From NCBI GenBank assembly GCA_902762435.1, contig CACWOH010000007.1, forward strand, positions 62,001 to 126,000: 64,000 nt of DNA. The letters run 5' to 3'. Source of the DNA: an uncultured Bacteroidia bacterium (GTDB lineage Bacteria; Bacteroidota; Bacteroidia; Bacteroidales; UBA932). Under the pieces are notes generated by a model. The model searched no databases. It was not told where the DNA came from and saw only the letters and a program-made list of their open reading frames with translations. Within the stretch, counting starts at the first letter, position 1. Each line of letters begins with the position of its first letter. The position numbers and the translations under genes are program-made. Below are positions 8,162-16,267 of the stretch, piece by piece.

Positions 8162-9150
8162 ACAGTATGAAGAAGTTGTTATTTGCCATGGCCGCGCTGG
8201 CCACGGTCGCCTGCACCGGCGGCGCCGGGTCGCAGCCGAATCAAGATCAAATTGAAACCCCTAATATCCGGCAGAGTATGACAAACGAACAATTAAGAGA
8301 CAGACTGGTTACCGTCTTGGACGACATGAAGGCCAAGGCGCTCGAAATGGGCATCCAGGGCGTGGCGACGGCCTCGATCCTGAACAAAGGCGAGACCGAC
8401 GACTGGATCGGCGAAATGAAGGTGGTCGGCACGCCGTGCAACGTCCAGGAAGGATGGAATCTGGTCGCCATCGCCTGGTCGAAGTGCGGGGAAGTCATCG
8501 CCACCGGGGCCGACAGCGGGAATCCGGACCATCAGAAGATACTCGGTGAGCTCGGCTTCGTGGGCGGTGCCTACGACGAATTCGACGGCTACAAGATGGC
8601 CTTTGCGTTCAGCGGGGCCCTTTCGGAGGAAGACCTGGCCGTGGCCAAGTACGGCATCGAGAAGATGAAAGGCTACCTCTCCGGTGGCAAAGGGCTGCTG
8701 AACAAGGACCAGTTCATCCAGGTGACCATCGTGGTGGACGACATCCAGCGTGCCGCGAAGACCTGGGCCGCCCTGCTCGGCGTCCCCGAACCCGAGATCT
8801 GGGTGAACCACCTGGAGAGCAACGCGGAGTATCCTTACACCTACCGGGGGCAGGATGACAAGCCGTGCGACCTGCAGATGTGCGTCATCGAGATGGGGGA
8901 CTGGCTGCTGGAACTGCATCAGGTGGACGATGCGCCCAGCACGTTCCGCGAATTCCAGGACAAGCACCGCTTCGGCGTGCACCACCTGGGCTTCGAGGTG
9001 GGCGCCGCCCGCGACAACGTGATCCGGGGCCTGAAGGAGATGGGCTTCGACACCGAGCGCACCGTCGGCATCTATCCCGGCAGCAGCTGGACCATCGTGG
9101 ACGCCGAGGACGTCCTGGGCGTGAACCTGAACATCAAGCCGGTCCGGTGA
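8158..9150 (+). CDS. Lipoprotein with GlcG/HbpS-like and VOC (glyoxalase-fold) domains
   Basis: A 330-residue protein with a lipoprotein signal (TVACTG, Cys at about 19). Residues from about 40 to 175 look like the GlcG/HbpS (DUF336) fold: the helix LDDMKAKALEMGIQG, then a late AFAFSGALSEEDLAVAKYG segment typical of that family. Residues from about 183 to 328 are a VOC domain (VTIVVDDIQRAAKTWAALLG, later FGVHHLGFEV and DVLGVNLNI), as in methylmalonyl-CoA epimerase and dioxygenase-like proteins. Metal ligands of the VOC half are plausible but not proven. Function unknown; the fusion and its surface location are unusual. A strong terminator follows at 9165. Confidence 0.6.
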   Translation: MNSMKKLLFAMAALATVACTGGAGSQPNQDQIETPNIRQSMTNEQLRDRLVTVLDDMKAKALEMGIQGVATASILNKGETDDWIGEMKVVGTPCNVQEGWNLVAIAWSKCGEVIATGADSGNPDHQKILGELGFVGGAYDEFDGYKMAFAFSGALSEEDLAVAKYGIEKMKGYLSGGKGLLNKDQFIQVTIVVDDIQRAAKTWAALLGVPEPEIWVNHLESNAEYPYTYRGQDDKPCDLQMCVIEMGDWLLELHQVDDAPSTFREFQDKHRFGVHHLGFEVGAARDNVIRGLKEMGFDTERTVGIYPGSSWTIVDAEDVLGVNLNIKPVR

Positions 9151-9164
9151 CCCGGACGTAAAAC

Positions 9165-9203
9165 AAGGAATGCCGGCCTTATTGCAAGGCCGGCATTCCT
9201 TTT
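9165..9203. terminator. Bidirectional intrinsic terminator
   Basis: Perfect 16-bp stem AAGGAATGCCGGCCTT (9165-9180) and its complement (9186-9201), loop ATTGC, with T and A runs on the two sides. It separates the VOC lipoprotein gene from the convergent porin gene. Confidence 0.9.
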
Positions 9204-9220
9204 CATTCAGTCCCGGGGAC

Positions 9221-10300
9221 TTAGAATCTCACGTAGTACTGGAGCCAGAACTCGTTGAACTTCTGGCCCGTCAGTTTGTTGTCGTTGTAACGGTACTCCA
9301 GCTGGAACATCAGGTTCTTGTGGAGGCGGAACTGGGGCGCGAAGGAGATGATGGTATTCTGGCTGTCCGCGGTGGCATTGTCGCGATAGGCGTCATATTT
9401 CATGAACACCTTGAACCAGTCGCACACGGGAACGCCCACGGTCGCATAGAACGCATCGGCCACACCCTTGTCCGTGGTGGCGGCATAGGGGGAACCGGTG
9501 AGGGGATCGATGGAAGAGGCCTTGTAGCCGAACGAGCGGACATACTCGGTCCGGGCGGACCAGTTGTTGTGCTCGTACTTTGCACCGACGGAGTAACGTT
9601 TGCGGTCGACGGTCACCTTGCCGTCGGACCAGTTGCCGTTCCATCCGAAGACGCCGATATAGAGGTCCTTGATCGGCTGGATCTGGATGGTTCCGATGAG
9701 GTCCTTCTGCCGGTTGTTGTCCGCCTTGTTGATACCGTTGCCGTTATAGACGCCGAGCTGGTAGTGGATGAGCCTGTGCTGGTCGCTTCCCACGGGGAAG
9801 AGGTCGCCCTGGAACTGGATGCCCAGGTCACGTCCGCCCATGGAGGCTTCGCCGCAGCGGTCGCCCATGCCGGCGAGTTTCTTGACGGCCTGCGAGTAGT
9901 CGCCTACACCCACGTCCCAAGGGTTGTAGGGGTTCTCGAAGGTAAAGGCGCGCTTGAACTCGCCGACCTTGATGCTGAACTCCTTATACTTGGCCCACTC
10001 GAGGTAGAAGTCCTTGACGTGCGGGGTGCCGTTGATTTCGAACTGGATGCGGTAGTTGAAGTCGTTGAGGATGGTACCGTCAACGTATGTACGGATCAGG
10101 CGGAGACCGAAGCCGGGGCCGCCCTGGGCGCCATCCTGGCCGGAGTATTTATACGTGCCGATGATGAACGCGCCGAACTTGGGGGTGCTGGCAAAATCCG
10201 TCAGTTTGTAACCATACGCGGGTTTTCCGGCGGTATCGCCCTGGGCGAGTGCGCTGACAGACAGCAAAACTGCACCGAGCAGAACTAAAAGTTTCTTCAT
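9221..10300 (-). CDS. OprO/OprP-like outer-membrane porin
   Basis: A 359-residue protein with a cleavable signal peptide (cut after about SALAQ, residue 20), many alternating beta strands and a C-terminal YVRF ending in Phe, the outer-membrane insertion signal. The RLIRTYVDGTILNDFNYRIQFE, VKDFYLEWAKY and VGEFKRAFTFENPYNP segments are those of the phosphate-selective porin family (OprO/P), 16-strand barrels for anions. In Bacteroidota such proteins are general or phosphate porins; true substrate unknown. A well-formed promoter (TTTG, 19 nt, TACCTTTG) lies upstream at 10357-10327. No phosphate genes adjoin. Confidence 0.8.
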   Translation of the reverse strand: MKKLLVLLGAVLLSVSALAQGDTAGKPAYGYKLTDFASTPKFGAFIIGTYKYSGQDGAQGGPGFGLRLIRTYVDGTILNDFNYRIQFEINGTPHVKDFYLEWAKYKEFSIKVGEFKRAFTFENPYNPWDVGVGDYSQAVKKLAGMGDRCGEASMGGRDLGIQFQGDLFPVGSDQHRLIHYQLGVYNGNGINKADNNRQKDLIGTIQIQPIKDLYIGVFGWNGNWSDGKVTVDRKRYSVGAKYEHNNWSARTEYVRSFGYKASSIDPLTGSPYAATTDKGVADAFYATVGVPVCDWFKVFMKYDAYRDNATADSQNTIISFAPQFRLHKNLMFQLEYRYNDNKLTGQKFNEFWLQYYVRF

Positions 10301-10326
10301 TCCTTCGTAGATTTTAAAAAACTGCG

Positions 10327-10357
10327 CAAAGGTACGTCAAAATTGCGGTCTTTCAAA
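10327..10357 (-). promoter_or_regulatory. Bacteroides-type promoter of the porin gene
   Basis: On the minus strand: TTTG (10357-10354), 19-nt spacer, TACCTTTG (10334-10327), both boxes matching consensus. Predicted leader is about 20-25 nt. Confidence 0.7.
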
Positions 10358-10367
10358 ACCTGTCTCC

Positions 10368-11036
10368 TCAGTCGACGACCTCCAGCAGCTGGTCGCAGAT
10401 GCTCTGCATGCCGCTCACGGACGGGTGGCCGTTCTGCTTTTCGACGTCGTGCAGTTCGATGAGCTGGACATTGTAGTGCGCGCATATGGTGCGCATGGAC
10501 TCGTTGATCTCTTCCCGCAGTTCCGAGTTCAGGATGGAACAGATCTTGGCTTCGGGATAGAGCTTCATCAGGGTGTCCAGCAGGCAGGCCAGGGCGGGGC
10601 GGAAGGTCATGCAGTCTTTCTTCGTCCAGCCTTCAAACTTGTATTCCCCGATCGGGGAGCGTTGCCAGGCGTCGTTCGTGCCGCCGAACACGAAGATGAT
10701 GTCGGGATCGCCGAGCATGTACACGCGGCTCAGGAAGCACGATGCGGTCACGTCCCGGTTGAAGAAGCCGGTGCCGCAGATGGTGGTGCCGCCCCAGGAG
10801 TTGTTCTTTTCCAGCTCGTAGCCTTTGGCCTTGATGTACAGGCTCCACCAGGTCTGGTCCACGCTGGAGACGTCATTGTGGCCGTCCGGATAGAAGGGGG
10901 CGTACCCCTCCGGGTTGTAGCCCTGATAAGTGGAATAGGAGTCTCCCAGGATGGAGACCTTCTTGGTCTGGGCCGTGGCCGCGACGCCGGCGGCCAGGAA
11001 AAGTGCCAGCGTAAGCAAGCAGATTCTTGATTTCAT
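10368..11036 (-). CDS. Secreted SGNH/GDSL-type hydrolase
   Basis: A 222-residue exported esterase-like protein. The signal peptide ends near residue 22 (GVAATAQ). SGNH blocks are visible: GDSYS with nucleophile Ser33, a Gly in NSWGG (block II, 79-83), GGTND with Asn121 (block III), and GHPSVSG with His204 (block V). Such enzymes de-acetylate polysaccharides or hydrolyse lipids; the substrate cannot be read from sequence. It has its own promoter (TTTG, 20 nt, TATTTTTG at 11092-11061) and is probably monocistronic. Confidence 0.82.
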   Translation of the reverse strand: MKSRICLLTLALFLAAGVAATAQTKKVSILGDSYSTYQGYNPEGYAPFYPDGHNDVSSVDQTWWSLYIKAKGYELEKNNSWGGTTICGTGFFNRDVTASCFLSRVYMLGDPDIIFVFGGTNDAWQRSPIGEYKFEGWTKKDCMTFRPALACLLDTLMKLYPEAKICSILNSELREEINESMRTICAHYNVQLIELHDVEKQNGHPSVSGMQSICDQLLEVVD

Positions 11037-11060
11037 AATTCTATACTCTTATAGGTCTCA

Positions 11061-11092
11061 CAAAAATACACAATTTCAGCCAGGATAGCAAA
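11061..11092 (-). promoter_or_regulatory. Bacteroides-type promoter of the SGNH hydrolase gene
   Basis: On the minus strand: TTTG (11092-11089), 20-nt spacer, TATTTTTG (11068-11061). Box sequences and spacing fit the consensus. Confidence 0.65.
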
Positions 11093-11102
11093 CCCGCAAT
11101 TC

Positions 11103-11693
11103 CTATTCCTCCGGCAGATTCCCCTTGCGGATCTGTTCCCGGATGATGCCGTCGGTGACCTCGAACAGGCGTTCGGACCCGACGCGGGTCTTGGACTGGC
11201 GGCCGTAAACCTGCTTCGCCGTCACGCCGTGCGCCTTCCAGTCGGCGCCGTCGTTGCTGCCGTTGAGCAGGAGCGGCTGCAGGTTGTCCAGCGAATGCGC
11301 GAAGCGCGCCTCCGGGCTGCTCCAGTTCTCGAATTCGTCGAACAGCGCGGTCAGTTCGTCCTTCTGGTCCCCGGGCAGCAGGGAATAGATCCGCTCCTTG
11401 GCGGCATCCTCGCGCGCCTGCTGTGTCTGCAGGCCCTCCGGATCGTAGGCGTAGGTGTCGCCGGCGTCAATCTCCACGATGTCGTGGATCAGGCACATCA
11501 TCATCACCTTCGCCAGGTCCACTTCCTCGTTGGCATACTCACGCAGCAGCCAGGCCATCACCGCCATGTGCCAGGCGTGTTCGGCGTCGTTCTCCGCGCG
11601 GCCGTGGCCCGACAGGTGCGTCTGCCGGAAAATGTTCTTCTCCTTGTCGATTTCCAGGATGAAATCCAGTTGTCGTTTCAGTCTTTCGTCCAT
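11103..11693 (-). CDS. HD-domain hydrolase, YfbR/HDDC2-like (probable 5'-deoxynucleotidase)
   Basis: A 196-residue cytosolic HD-domain protein. Metal ligands are visible: His39 (AEHAWH), His70-Asp71 (IHD), followed by EIDAGD (74-79), the layout of the YfbR/HDDC2 group, which dephosphorylates deoxynucleoside monophosphates. The ATG at 11693 (MDERLKRQL) is chosen; the frame is open further upstream but those residues lie in the DUF3810 gene and look unrelated. It is the last gene of a run from 15428 on the minus strand, 17 nt after the DUF3810 gene. Confidence 0.8.
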   Translation of the reverse strand: MDERLKRQLDFILEIDKEKNIFRQTHLSGHGRAENDAEHAWHMAVMAWLLREYANEEVDLAKVMMMCLIHDIVEIDAGDTYAYDPEGLQTQQAREDAAKERIYSLLPGDQKDELTALFDEFENWSSPEARFAHSLDNLQPLLLNGSNDGADWKAHGVTAKQVYGRQSKTRVGSERLFEVTDGIIREQIRKGNLPEE

Positions 11694-11710
11694 GATGCTT
11701 ATTATTCGCT

Positions 11711-12727
11711 CTAACTGAGGGTAAGGATGATCTGGATGACTTCGTTGTAATTGGCCATGCCCGAGCGGATGCGGTTCCCCTTCAGGAAGAGGTTGTAGGA
11801 CCGGGCCTGCAGGCGGCCGATCCAGGGGACGTAGCGCTCGCGCCAGAATGCCTGCTCGTCCCGCAGGACCTCCGTCACCTCCGGCCGGAGCGAGTCCCGC
11901 CAGCGGACGAATTCCTCTTCCGGCAGCGCCGCGCGGGCGTTGCCCAGCACGTAGGGGAGGAGGGACTGGAGACCGGCGTAGCGGACCAGCGGGTCGGAGG
12001 ACGCCGTGCAGGCCCGCCAGGCCCAGTAGTTCGCTTCCGCCTCGCTGCTCACGCCGAGCAGGTGCGCCAGTTCGTGTGCGAAAAGGAAGGGATACTGCCG
12101 GTCCGGCGTGTCCTCGTTGAGCTGGATCTCGCTGAAGAAGGGACCGACGAACCCGGTGACGCCGACGGCGGAGTACAGGCGGTTGGCGACCAGGCGTTTC
12201 GGCCGTTGCCAGTCCTTCGGCTTCGCCAGCCCCCAGTCGGGGGAAAGCGTGGCGTAGAACTGCCTGATTTCCTGCTCCGTCGCCGCCCGGTCCAGTTCGT
12301 CGAAGGGACGGTAGGCCGCGTTCAGCTGCCGGGCGTAGTCTTCCAGGAACAGGCGGAAGCGCTGCGGCTCGAACACTTCCGGCCGTTTCCCGGCCCGCTC
12401 GTAGATGCTGCTGCGGAAATAATTGAGGCCCCAGCCGGCGTAGAACCAGACCGCGATCCACAGCAGCAGGCCGACCAGGGCCGCCCAGCGTTTCCGCAGG
12501 CGGACCAGGTGGGTGACGGCGATGGCCGCGGCCAGGATGACGACCCACTCGTCCAGGGAGAACGGGAGACGGGCGCTCAGCCACGACACCGCCCCGGACC
12601 AGGTCGGATAGAAGTGAAGCGAATACCAGTCGGCCCACGCGGTGTGGGAGCGGCACACGGCCACCAGGCCCAGCAGCACCGCCGCCACCAGCACCGGAAC
12701 CAGCTGTTTCCGGATGGGTTTATTCAT
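11711..12727 (-). CDS. DUF3810-type membrane protein with HExxH-like zinc motif
   Basis: A 338-residue protein with three predicted N-terminal membrane helices (about 9-25, 61-77, 82-100) followed by a soluble domain. HELAH (218-222) with a Glu about seven residues later (SSEAEA) resembles the gluzincin zinc site HExxH...E, so it may be a membrane-bound metalloprotease. The family is known in Bacteroidota as DUF3810, without an assigned substrate. The start at 12727 (MNKPIRKQ) puts the first helix at the N-terminus; it overlaps the stop of the upstream gene by 8 nt, implying translational coupling. Confidence 0.72.
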   Translation of the reverse strand: MNKPIRKQLVPVLVAAVLLGLVAVCRSHTAWADWYSLHFYPTWSGAVSWLSARLPFSLDEWVVILAAAIAVTHLVRLRKRWAALVGLLLWIAVWFYAGWGLNYFRSSIYERAGKRPEVFEPQRFRLFLEDYARQLNAAYRPFDELDRAATEQEIRQFYATLSPDWGLAKPKDWQRPKRLVANRLYSAVGVTGFVGPFFSEIQLNEDTPDRQYPFLFAHELAHLLGVSSEAEANYWAWRACTASSDPLVRYAGLQSLLPYVLGNARAALPEEEFVRWRDSLRPEVTEVLRDEQAFWRERYVPWIGRLQARSYNLFLKGNRIRSGMANYNEVIQIILTLS

Positions 12728-14582
12728 ACCTGAACGCCCGGTAGGAGTGCGCGGGCAGGGTGAAGGCGGCGGCCGCCTGCGGGTCGCGCCGGTATCCGCC
12801 CGGAATCTGTTCCGCCGGGAGAACGGCCCCGTTCTCAAGGTCGGTGAAGGCCTTCAGGGATGCGCCGCCGACCAGGCGGACGTCCACGGGGCCGTCGTTG
12901 AAGTTCTCGACGATCACGGTCTTGTTGTCATACAGGAAGAGGCTGACCTTGGCGGGACCTTCCAGGTAAAGGTCGAGGTCCCGGCTCAGGATGCGGCGCA
13001 GCTCGTTCAGGACGGGGGTGGGGAAGTCGTAGAGGTTGCCCGGGTCGTCGGGCACGGCGAGCACGTAGAGGTAGCCCCCGGAGTACTTCGCCTTGTGCAG
13101 GACCGGGTAGCCGGACACGCCGCCCGTCAGGGGCCGTCCGGCGCTGATCACTTCCCAACTGTCGTTGGTCAGGTACCGGACCTGCGGGATGAGGATGTCG
13201 CGCCCGCTCTGCCCGTAGCGGCCGAAGTCGTTGACGAGGGCCTTCAGGTCGGAGCAGCGCAGCTCGGCGATGTCCGCGATCTTCTCCGGGATGGCTTTCA
13301 GCAGTCCCGTCGTGATGAGCACGTCGCCGCCGCTGCGCAGCTGCCGCTCCATCTTGGCCACGATGTCCGGGTCGGACGCCGCCTGCTCCGTCAGCAGGAC
13401 GGTCTTGCGCCCTTCCGGGAAGGTGGAATACATATCCATCGGCAGGCCGATCATGCCCAGGTAGTTCTGCAGGAAATCCTCGCCCAGCGAGTGGAAAGGC
13501 TTGTAGTTGTAGATGCCCACCGGCTCGCCCAGCTTTCCGGTCAGTTCGTCCGCCTGCCGGAGCACGACGTCCGCGATCCGCGCCATGGTGGTGGGGGTGA
13601 CGGTCTGCCGCCCCTTTTGGAAGGGGGCCGTCATCGCGTCGTAGTCCCAGCTGGTCCCCGTGCCCTGCCAGGGCGCGCGGAAGCGCGGATTCAGTTTCAC
13701 GTCCAGCAGCTGGTTCCAGGCGAAGAGCATCACGTCGCGCGCCTTGGCGATGGCCGTCAGGTGCAGCTGCTCCGCATAGCGGTCCATGCTCATATAGATG
13801 CCGCCGGAGTCCACCCAGCCGCCGCCGTTGCGCCCGCCGGAGATGTGCTCGAAGTAGCGCATGATGTTGTAACCCAAATAGTTCTGCAGGTGCTGGGCGC
13901 TGCCCGGGTCACGTGTTTCCGTGCCCGTCCACACGCCGTCGAAAATCTGCGGGCCGTCCTCCAGGCTGAAGCCCAGGCCTTGGAAATGGTCGTACCAGTT
14001 GGGGTATTTGATGATTACTTTGACCTTGGGGTTGACAGCCTTCGCCGGGCCCACGACCAGGTTCTGCCCGGCCTCTTTCAGCAGGGCCAGGCGGTACTCG
14101 GTCCAGCTCCGGTTTCCCTTGGCCTCGATCTCTACATCCTTCTTGCTGCTGGTGAAGAAGAAGTCGTCCAGCAGGAACTCGTCGAAGTGCCGGGCCGTGT
14201 GCTCCGCGATGCGGCGCACCATGGCCCGGTCTTCCGGGTCGGAGTAACTGAAGGTCTCGAACTCGTTGGATTCGTTGATGGTGTAGGTGATGCCGCCCGC
14301 AACCTCCAGGCCCTGTTTCTGGAAGAAGGCCTTGGCCTGCTCCAGGGTCTCGTCGTCCACGATCAGCAGGTCGCGGTGCGTTTCGAGGTAGATCTTGTCC
14401 ACGTCCAGCTGGTCGGAGATGATCTTCCAGGACGACTCGAGCCATTCGCGGTCCTTCATCTTCTGCACCTCGTAGGCGCGGACATAGACGGACACCTTGA
14501 AATTCTTGTGGGCGGCCGGGGCGGGCAGGGCCGTCAGCAGTGCCAGGAGCACGGCTGCAATGCGGGAGATGCGATTCAGCAT
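12720..14582 (-). CDS. Secreted protein of unknown function, probably a TIM-barrel glycoside-hydrolase-like enzyme
   Basis: A 620-residue exported protein (signal peptide to about PAPAAH, residue 25). The first 350 residues have the look of a TIM barrel: alternating helix/strand units with acidic strand ends such as FLLDDFFFT (near 137) and IFDGVWTGTE (near 215), and WV DSGG near 255. The C-terminal part (about 390-620) looks like a glutamine-amidotransferase-like or beta-sandwich accessory region, as in GH42-type enzymes. I do not recognise a named family. It starts 21 nt after a flavodoxin-like lipoprotein gene and is coupled to the DUF3810 gene. A carbohydrate substrate is a guess from fold and export. 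Confidence 0.55.
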   Translation of the reverse strand: MLNRISRIAAVLLALLTALPAPAAHKNFKVSVYVRAYEVQKMKDREWLESSWKIISDQLDVDKIYLETHRDLLIVDDETLEQAKAFFQKQGLEVAGGITYTINESNEFETFSYSDPEDRAMVRRIAEHTARHFDEFLLDDFFFTSSKKDVEIEAKGNRSWTEYRLALLKEAGQNLVVGPAKAVNPKVKVIIKYPNWYDHFQGLGFSLEDGPQIFDGVWTGTETRDPGSAQHLQNYLGYNIMRYFEHISGGRNGGGWVDSGGIYMSMDRYAEQLHLTAIAKARDVMLFAWNQLLDVKLNPRFRAPWQGTGTSWDYDAMTAPFQKGRQTVTPTTMARIADVVLRQADELTGKLGEPVGIYNYKPFHSLGEDFLQNYLGMIGLPMDMYSTFPEGRKTVLLTEQAASDPDIVAKMERQLRSGGDVLITTGLLKAIPEKIADIAELRCSDLKALVNDFGRYGQSGRDILIPQVRYLTNDSWEVISAGRPLTGGVSGYPVLHKAKYSGGYLYVLAVPDDPGNLYDFPTPVLNELRRILSRDLDLYLEGPAKVSLFLYDNKTVIVENFNDGPVDVRLVGGASLKAFTDLENGAVLPAEQIPGGYRRDPQAAAAFTLPAHSYRAFRYE

Positions 14583-14603
14583 ACGGTTAATAATCGGAAT
14601 CGG

Positions 14604-15428
14604 TTAGCGGAGAACCTGCGTGAAGACGGGGTCCTGCCCGTCGAGGTCCAGCACGCAGACCTTGAAGGGCGGCGTCGCGGGAGCCGCCGGGTCGGGGGCC
14701 GGTCCGCGGGGGATGTCCCGGGCCTCGAAGAGGTACTCGGTGCCGCCGGGAACGGGGCGGGAAGAGACGCTTTCGGCCTTGGCCTGGATCATCGGGTACG
14801 TCCCGACGGCGGCATCGAAAATGGCGCTTTCCGCCTCGGAAACCGGGTGGACGGCGCCGAAGTCCTCATACTCCTCGGCTTCACCCTCGAGGAAGCCGCC
14901 CAGCTTCAGGAAGCGCTCGACCTCGGCCGGGACCGCGGCGATGCGGGCCTGGCGGACGCCGTAGCCGGGCAGCACTTCCGCGCCGCTCAGTTTGGCCTTG
15001 AGATCGCGGGTGCTGGAGTCAAGCCCGCCGCTGCCGAAGGTGCAGAAGGGTACCACCTTCTTGCCGGAGAAGTCCACGTTGTCCAGCAGGGTGCCGATGG
15101 GCAGCGCGTAGGTGCCGAACCAGACCGGATAGCCGAGGAAGATGACGTCGTAGGAGCTGATATCCGAGGCGAGCGGCTTGATTTCCGGAAGCTTGCCGCT
15201 TTCCCGCTCTTGGGAAGAGCGGGCGATGGTGGCCTGGAAGTCGGTGCCGTAAGGCTCCACGGGCACGATTTCTTCGATATCGGCGCCCAGCCGTTTGCTG
15301 ATTTCCTCGGCGACCACCTTCGTGGTGGAAGTCTGCGAATAATAGAGGACAAGGACCTTGGGCGCCTTGTCCTGCGAGCAGGCGGCGAACAGGGCCGTCA
15401 GTGCCGAAAGCAACAGGATCTTTTTCAT
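14604..15428 (-). CDS. Flavodoxin-like lipoprotein with C-terminal extension
   Basis: A 274-residue protein with a lipoprotein signal (LFAAC, Cys17), a flavodoxin-like domain from about residue 24 to 170 (VLVLYYSQTSTTK phosphate loop, GYPVWFGT and FGSGG loops) and about 100 extra residues rich in Pro and acids that I do not recognise. The phosphate loop lacks the usual TGxT glycine (TSTTK), so FMN binding may be altered. It is the second lipoprotein flavodoxin in the window (other at 6809-7351), and heads the operon of the secreted TIM-barrel-like protein, DUF3810 protein and HD hydrolase. Confidence 0.75.
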   Translation of the reverse strand: MKKILLLSALTALFAACSQDKAPKVLVLYYSQTSTTKVVAEEISKRLGADIEEIVPVEPYGTDFQATIARSSQERESGKLPEIKPLASDISSYDVIFLGYPVWFGTYALPIGTLLDNVDFSGKKVVPFCTFGSGGLDSSTRDLKAKLSGAEVLPGYGVRQARIAAVPAEVERFLKLGGFLEGEAEEYEDFGAVHPVSEAESAIFDAAVGTYPMIQAKAESVSSRPVPGGTEYLFEARDIPRGPAPDPAAPATPPFKVCVLDLDGQDPVFTQVLR

Positions 15429-15506
15429 AAAGTCGAATTTTGCAGCAATTTACGCCTTTTTTGGCGAAGGAACAAACTTTTCAAGAGTCATATTGACACA
15501 ATACTG

Positions 15507-15537
15507 TTGGATTTCGGCAGGAAATGGCCTAACTTTG
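15507..15537 (+). promoter_or_regulatory. Bacteroides-type promoter of the Nudix regulator
   Basis: TTG (15507-15509), 20-nt spacer, TAACTTTG (15530-15537). The -7 box ends only 7 nt before the ATG at 15545, so the mRNA leader should be almost absent. Confidence 0.65.
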
Positions 15538-15544
15538 CCAGGAC

Positions 15545-16267
15545 ATGGCCAAGAATTACACATTTGTTCCGGGAGCGGAGTTCCCGTACCAGTACAAGTA
15601 CGAACACATGGCGGTCACCACGGACTGCGTCATCTTCACCTATGAGGAGCGGCAGCTGAAGGTCCTGCTGGTGCGGCGCGCACTCGAGCCCTACCGGGGC
15701 CGGTGGGCCCTTCCCGGCGGCTTTCTCCGCAATACCGAGACGGCAGTCCAGGGCGCGATGCGCGAACTGCGCGAGGAAACCTCGCTCGAGCCGTCCGGCC
15801 TGGGCGAGCTGGGCGTCTTTTCCGATCCGGGCCGCGACCCGCGTGAGCGCGTGATTACCCTCGCCTGGTACGCCCTCGTCAAACCCTCGAAGGTGGTGGG
15901 CGGCGACGACGCCGAAAAGGCGGCCTGGTTCCCGATCGATGACCTTCCGCCGCTCGCGTTCGACCACGAGAAGATCCTGGACGCCGCCATGGAACATCTC
16001 CGGCGCGACATCTATTTCCAGCCGGTCGGTTTCGAGCTCCTGGACGACGAGTTCACGATGCCCGACCTGCAGCGCCTGTACGAGATCATCCTCGGCACCG
16101 AGTTCGACCGCCGCAATTTCCAGCGCAAGATGCTCGCCTCCGGTATCCTGAAGGAGTATCCGGGCAAGAAGAAGACGCCGCACCCCGGCCGCCACGCCTC
16201 CCTGTTCAGCTTCGACTCCGTCCGCTACGACGAGATGAAAAAAGAACCCGGCAAGCAGGAGTTCTGA
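15545..16267 (+). CDS. Nudix-fold transcriptional regulator, NrtR/AraR-like
   Basis: A 240-residue protein with an N-terminal Nudix domain (about 22-150) and a C-terminal winged-helix segment (about 155-230, with MPDLQRLYEIILGTEFDRRNFQRKML as the probable helix-turn-helix region, quoted here only in part: DRRNFQRKML). This is the architecture of NrtR regulators, which in Bacteroides include the arabinose regulator AraR. The Nudix box runs from Gly59 to Leu81 with Arg73, Glu74, Glu77 and Glu78 in place, but the penultimate Gly is Ser80, hinting at ligand sensing without full hydrolase activity. No arabinose genes adjoin; its targets are unknown. Its 3' end overlaps the convergent gene at 16206-16658. 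Confidence 0.75.
   Translation: MAKNYTFVPGAEFPYQYKYEHMAVTTDCVIFTYEERQLKVLLVRRALEPYRGRWALPGGFLRNTETAVQGAMRELREETSLEPSGLGELGVFSDPGRDPRERVITLAWYALVKPSKVVGGDDAEKAAWFPIDDLPPLAFDHEKILDAAMEHLRRDIYFQPVGFELLDDEFTMPDLQRLYEIILGTEFDRRNFQRKMLASGILKEYPGKKKTPHPGRHASLFSFDSVRYDEMKKEPGKQEF

Noticed and set aside
12642..15659. A 1000-codon plus-strand frame running across three minus-strand genes
   Set aside because: It crosses gene boundaries and a leader region without any domain, while the minus strand has signal peptides and recognisable families.
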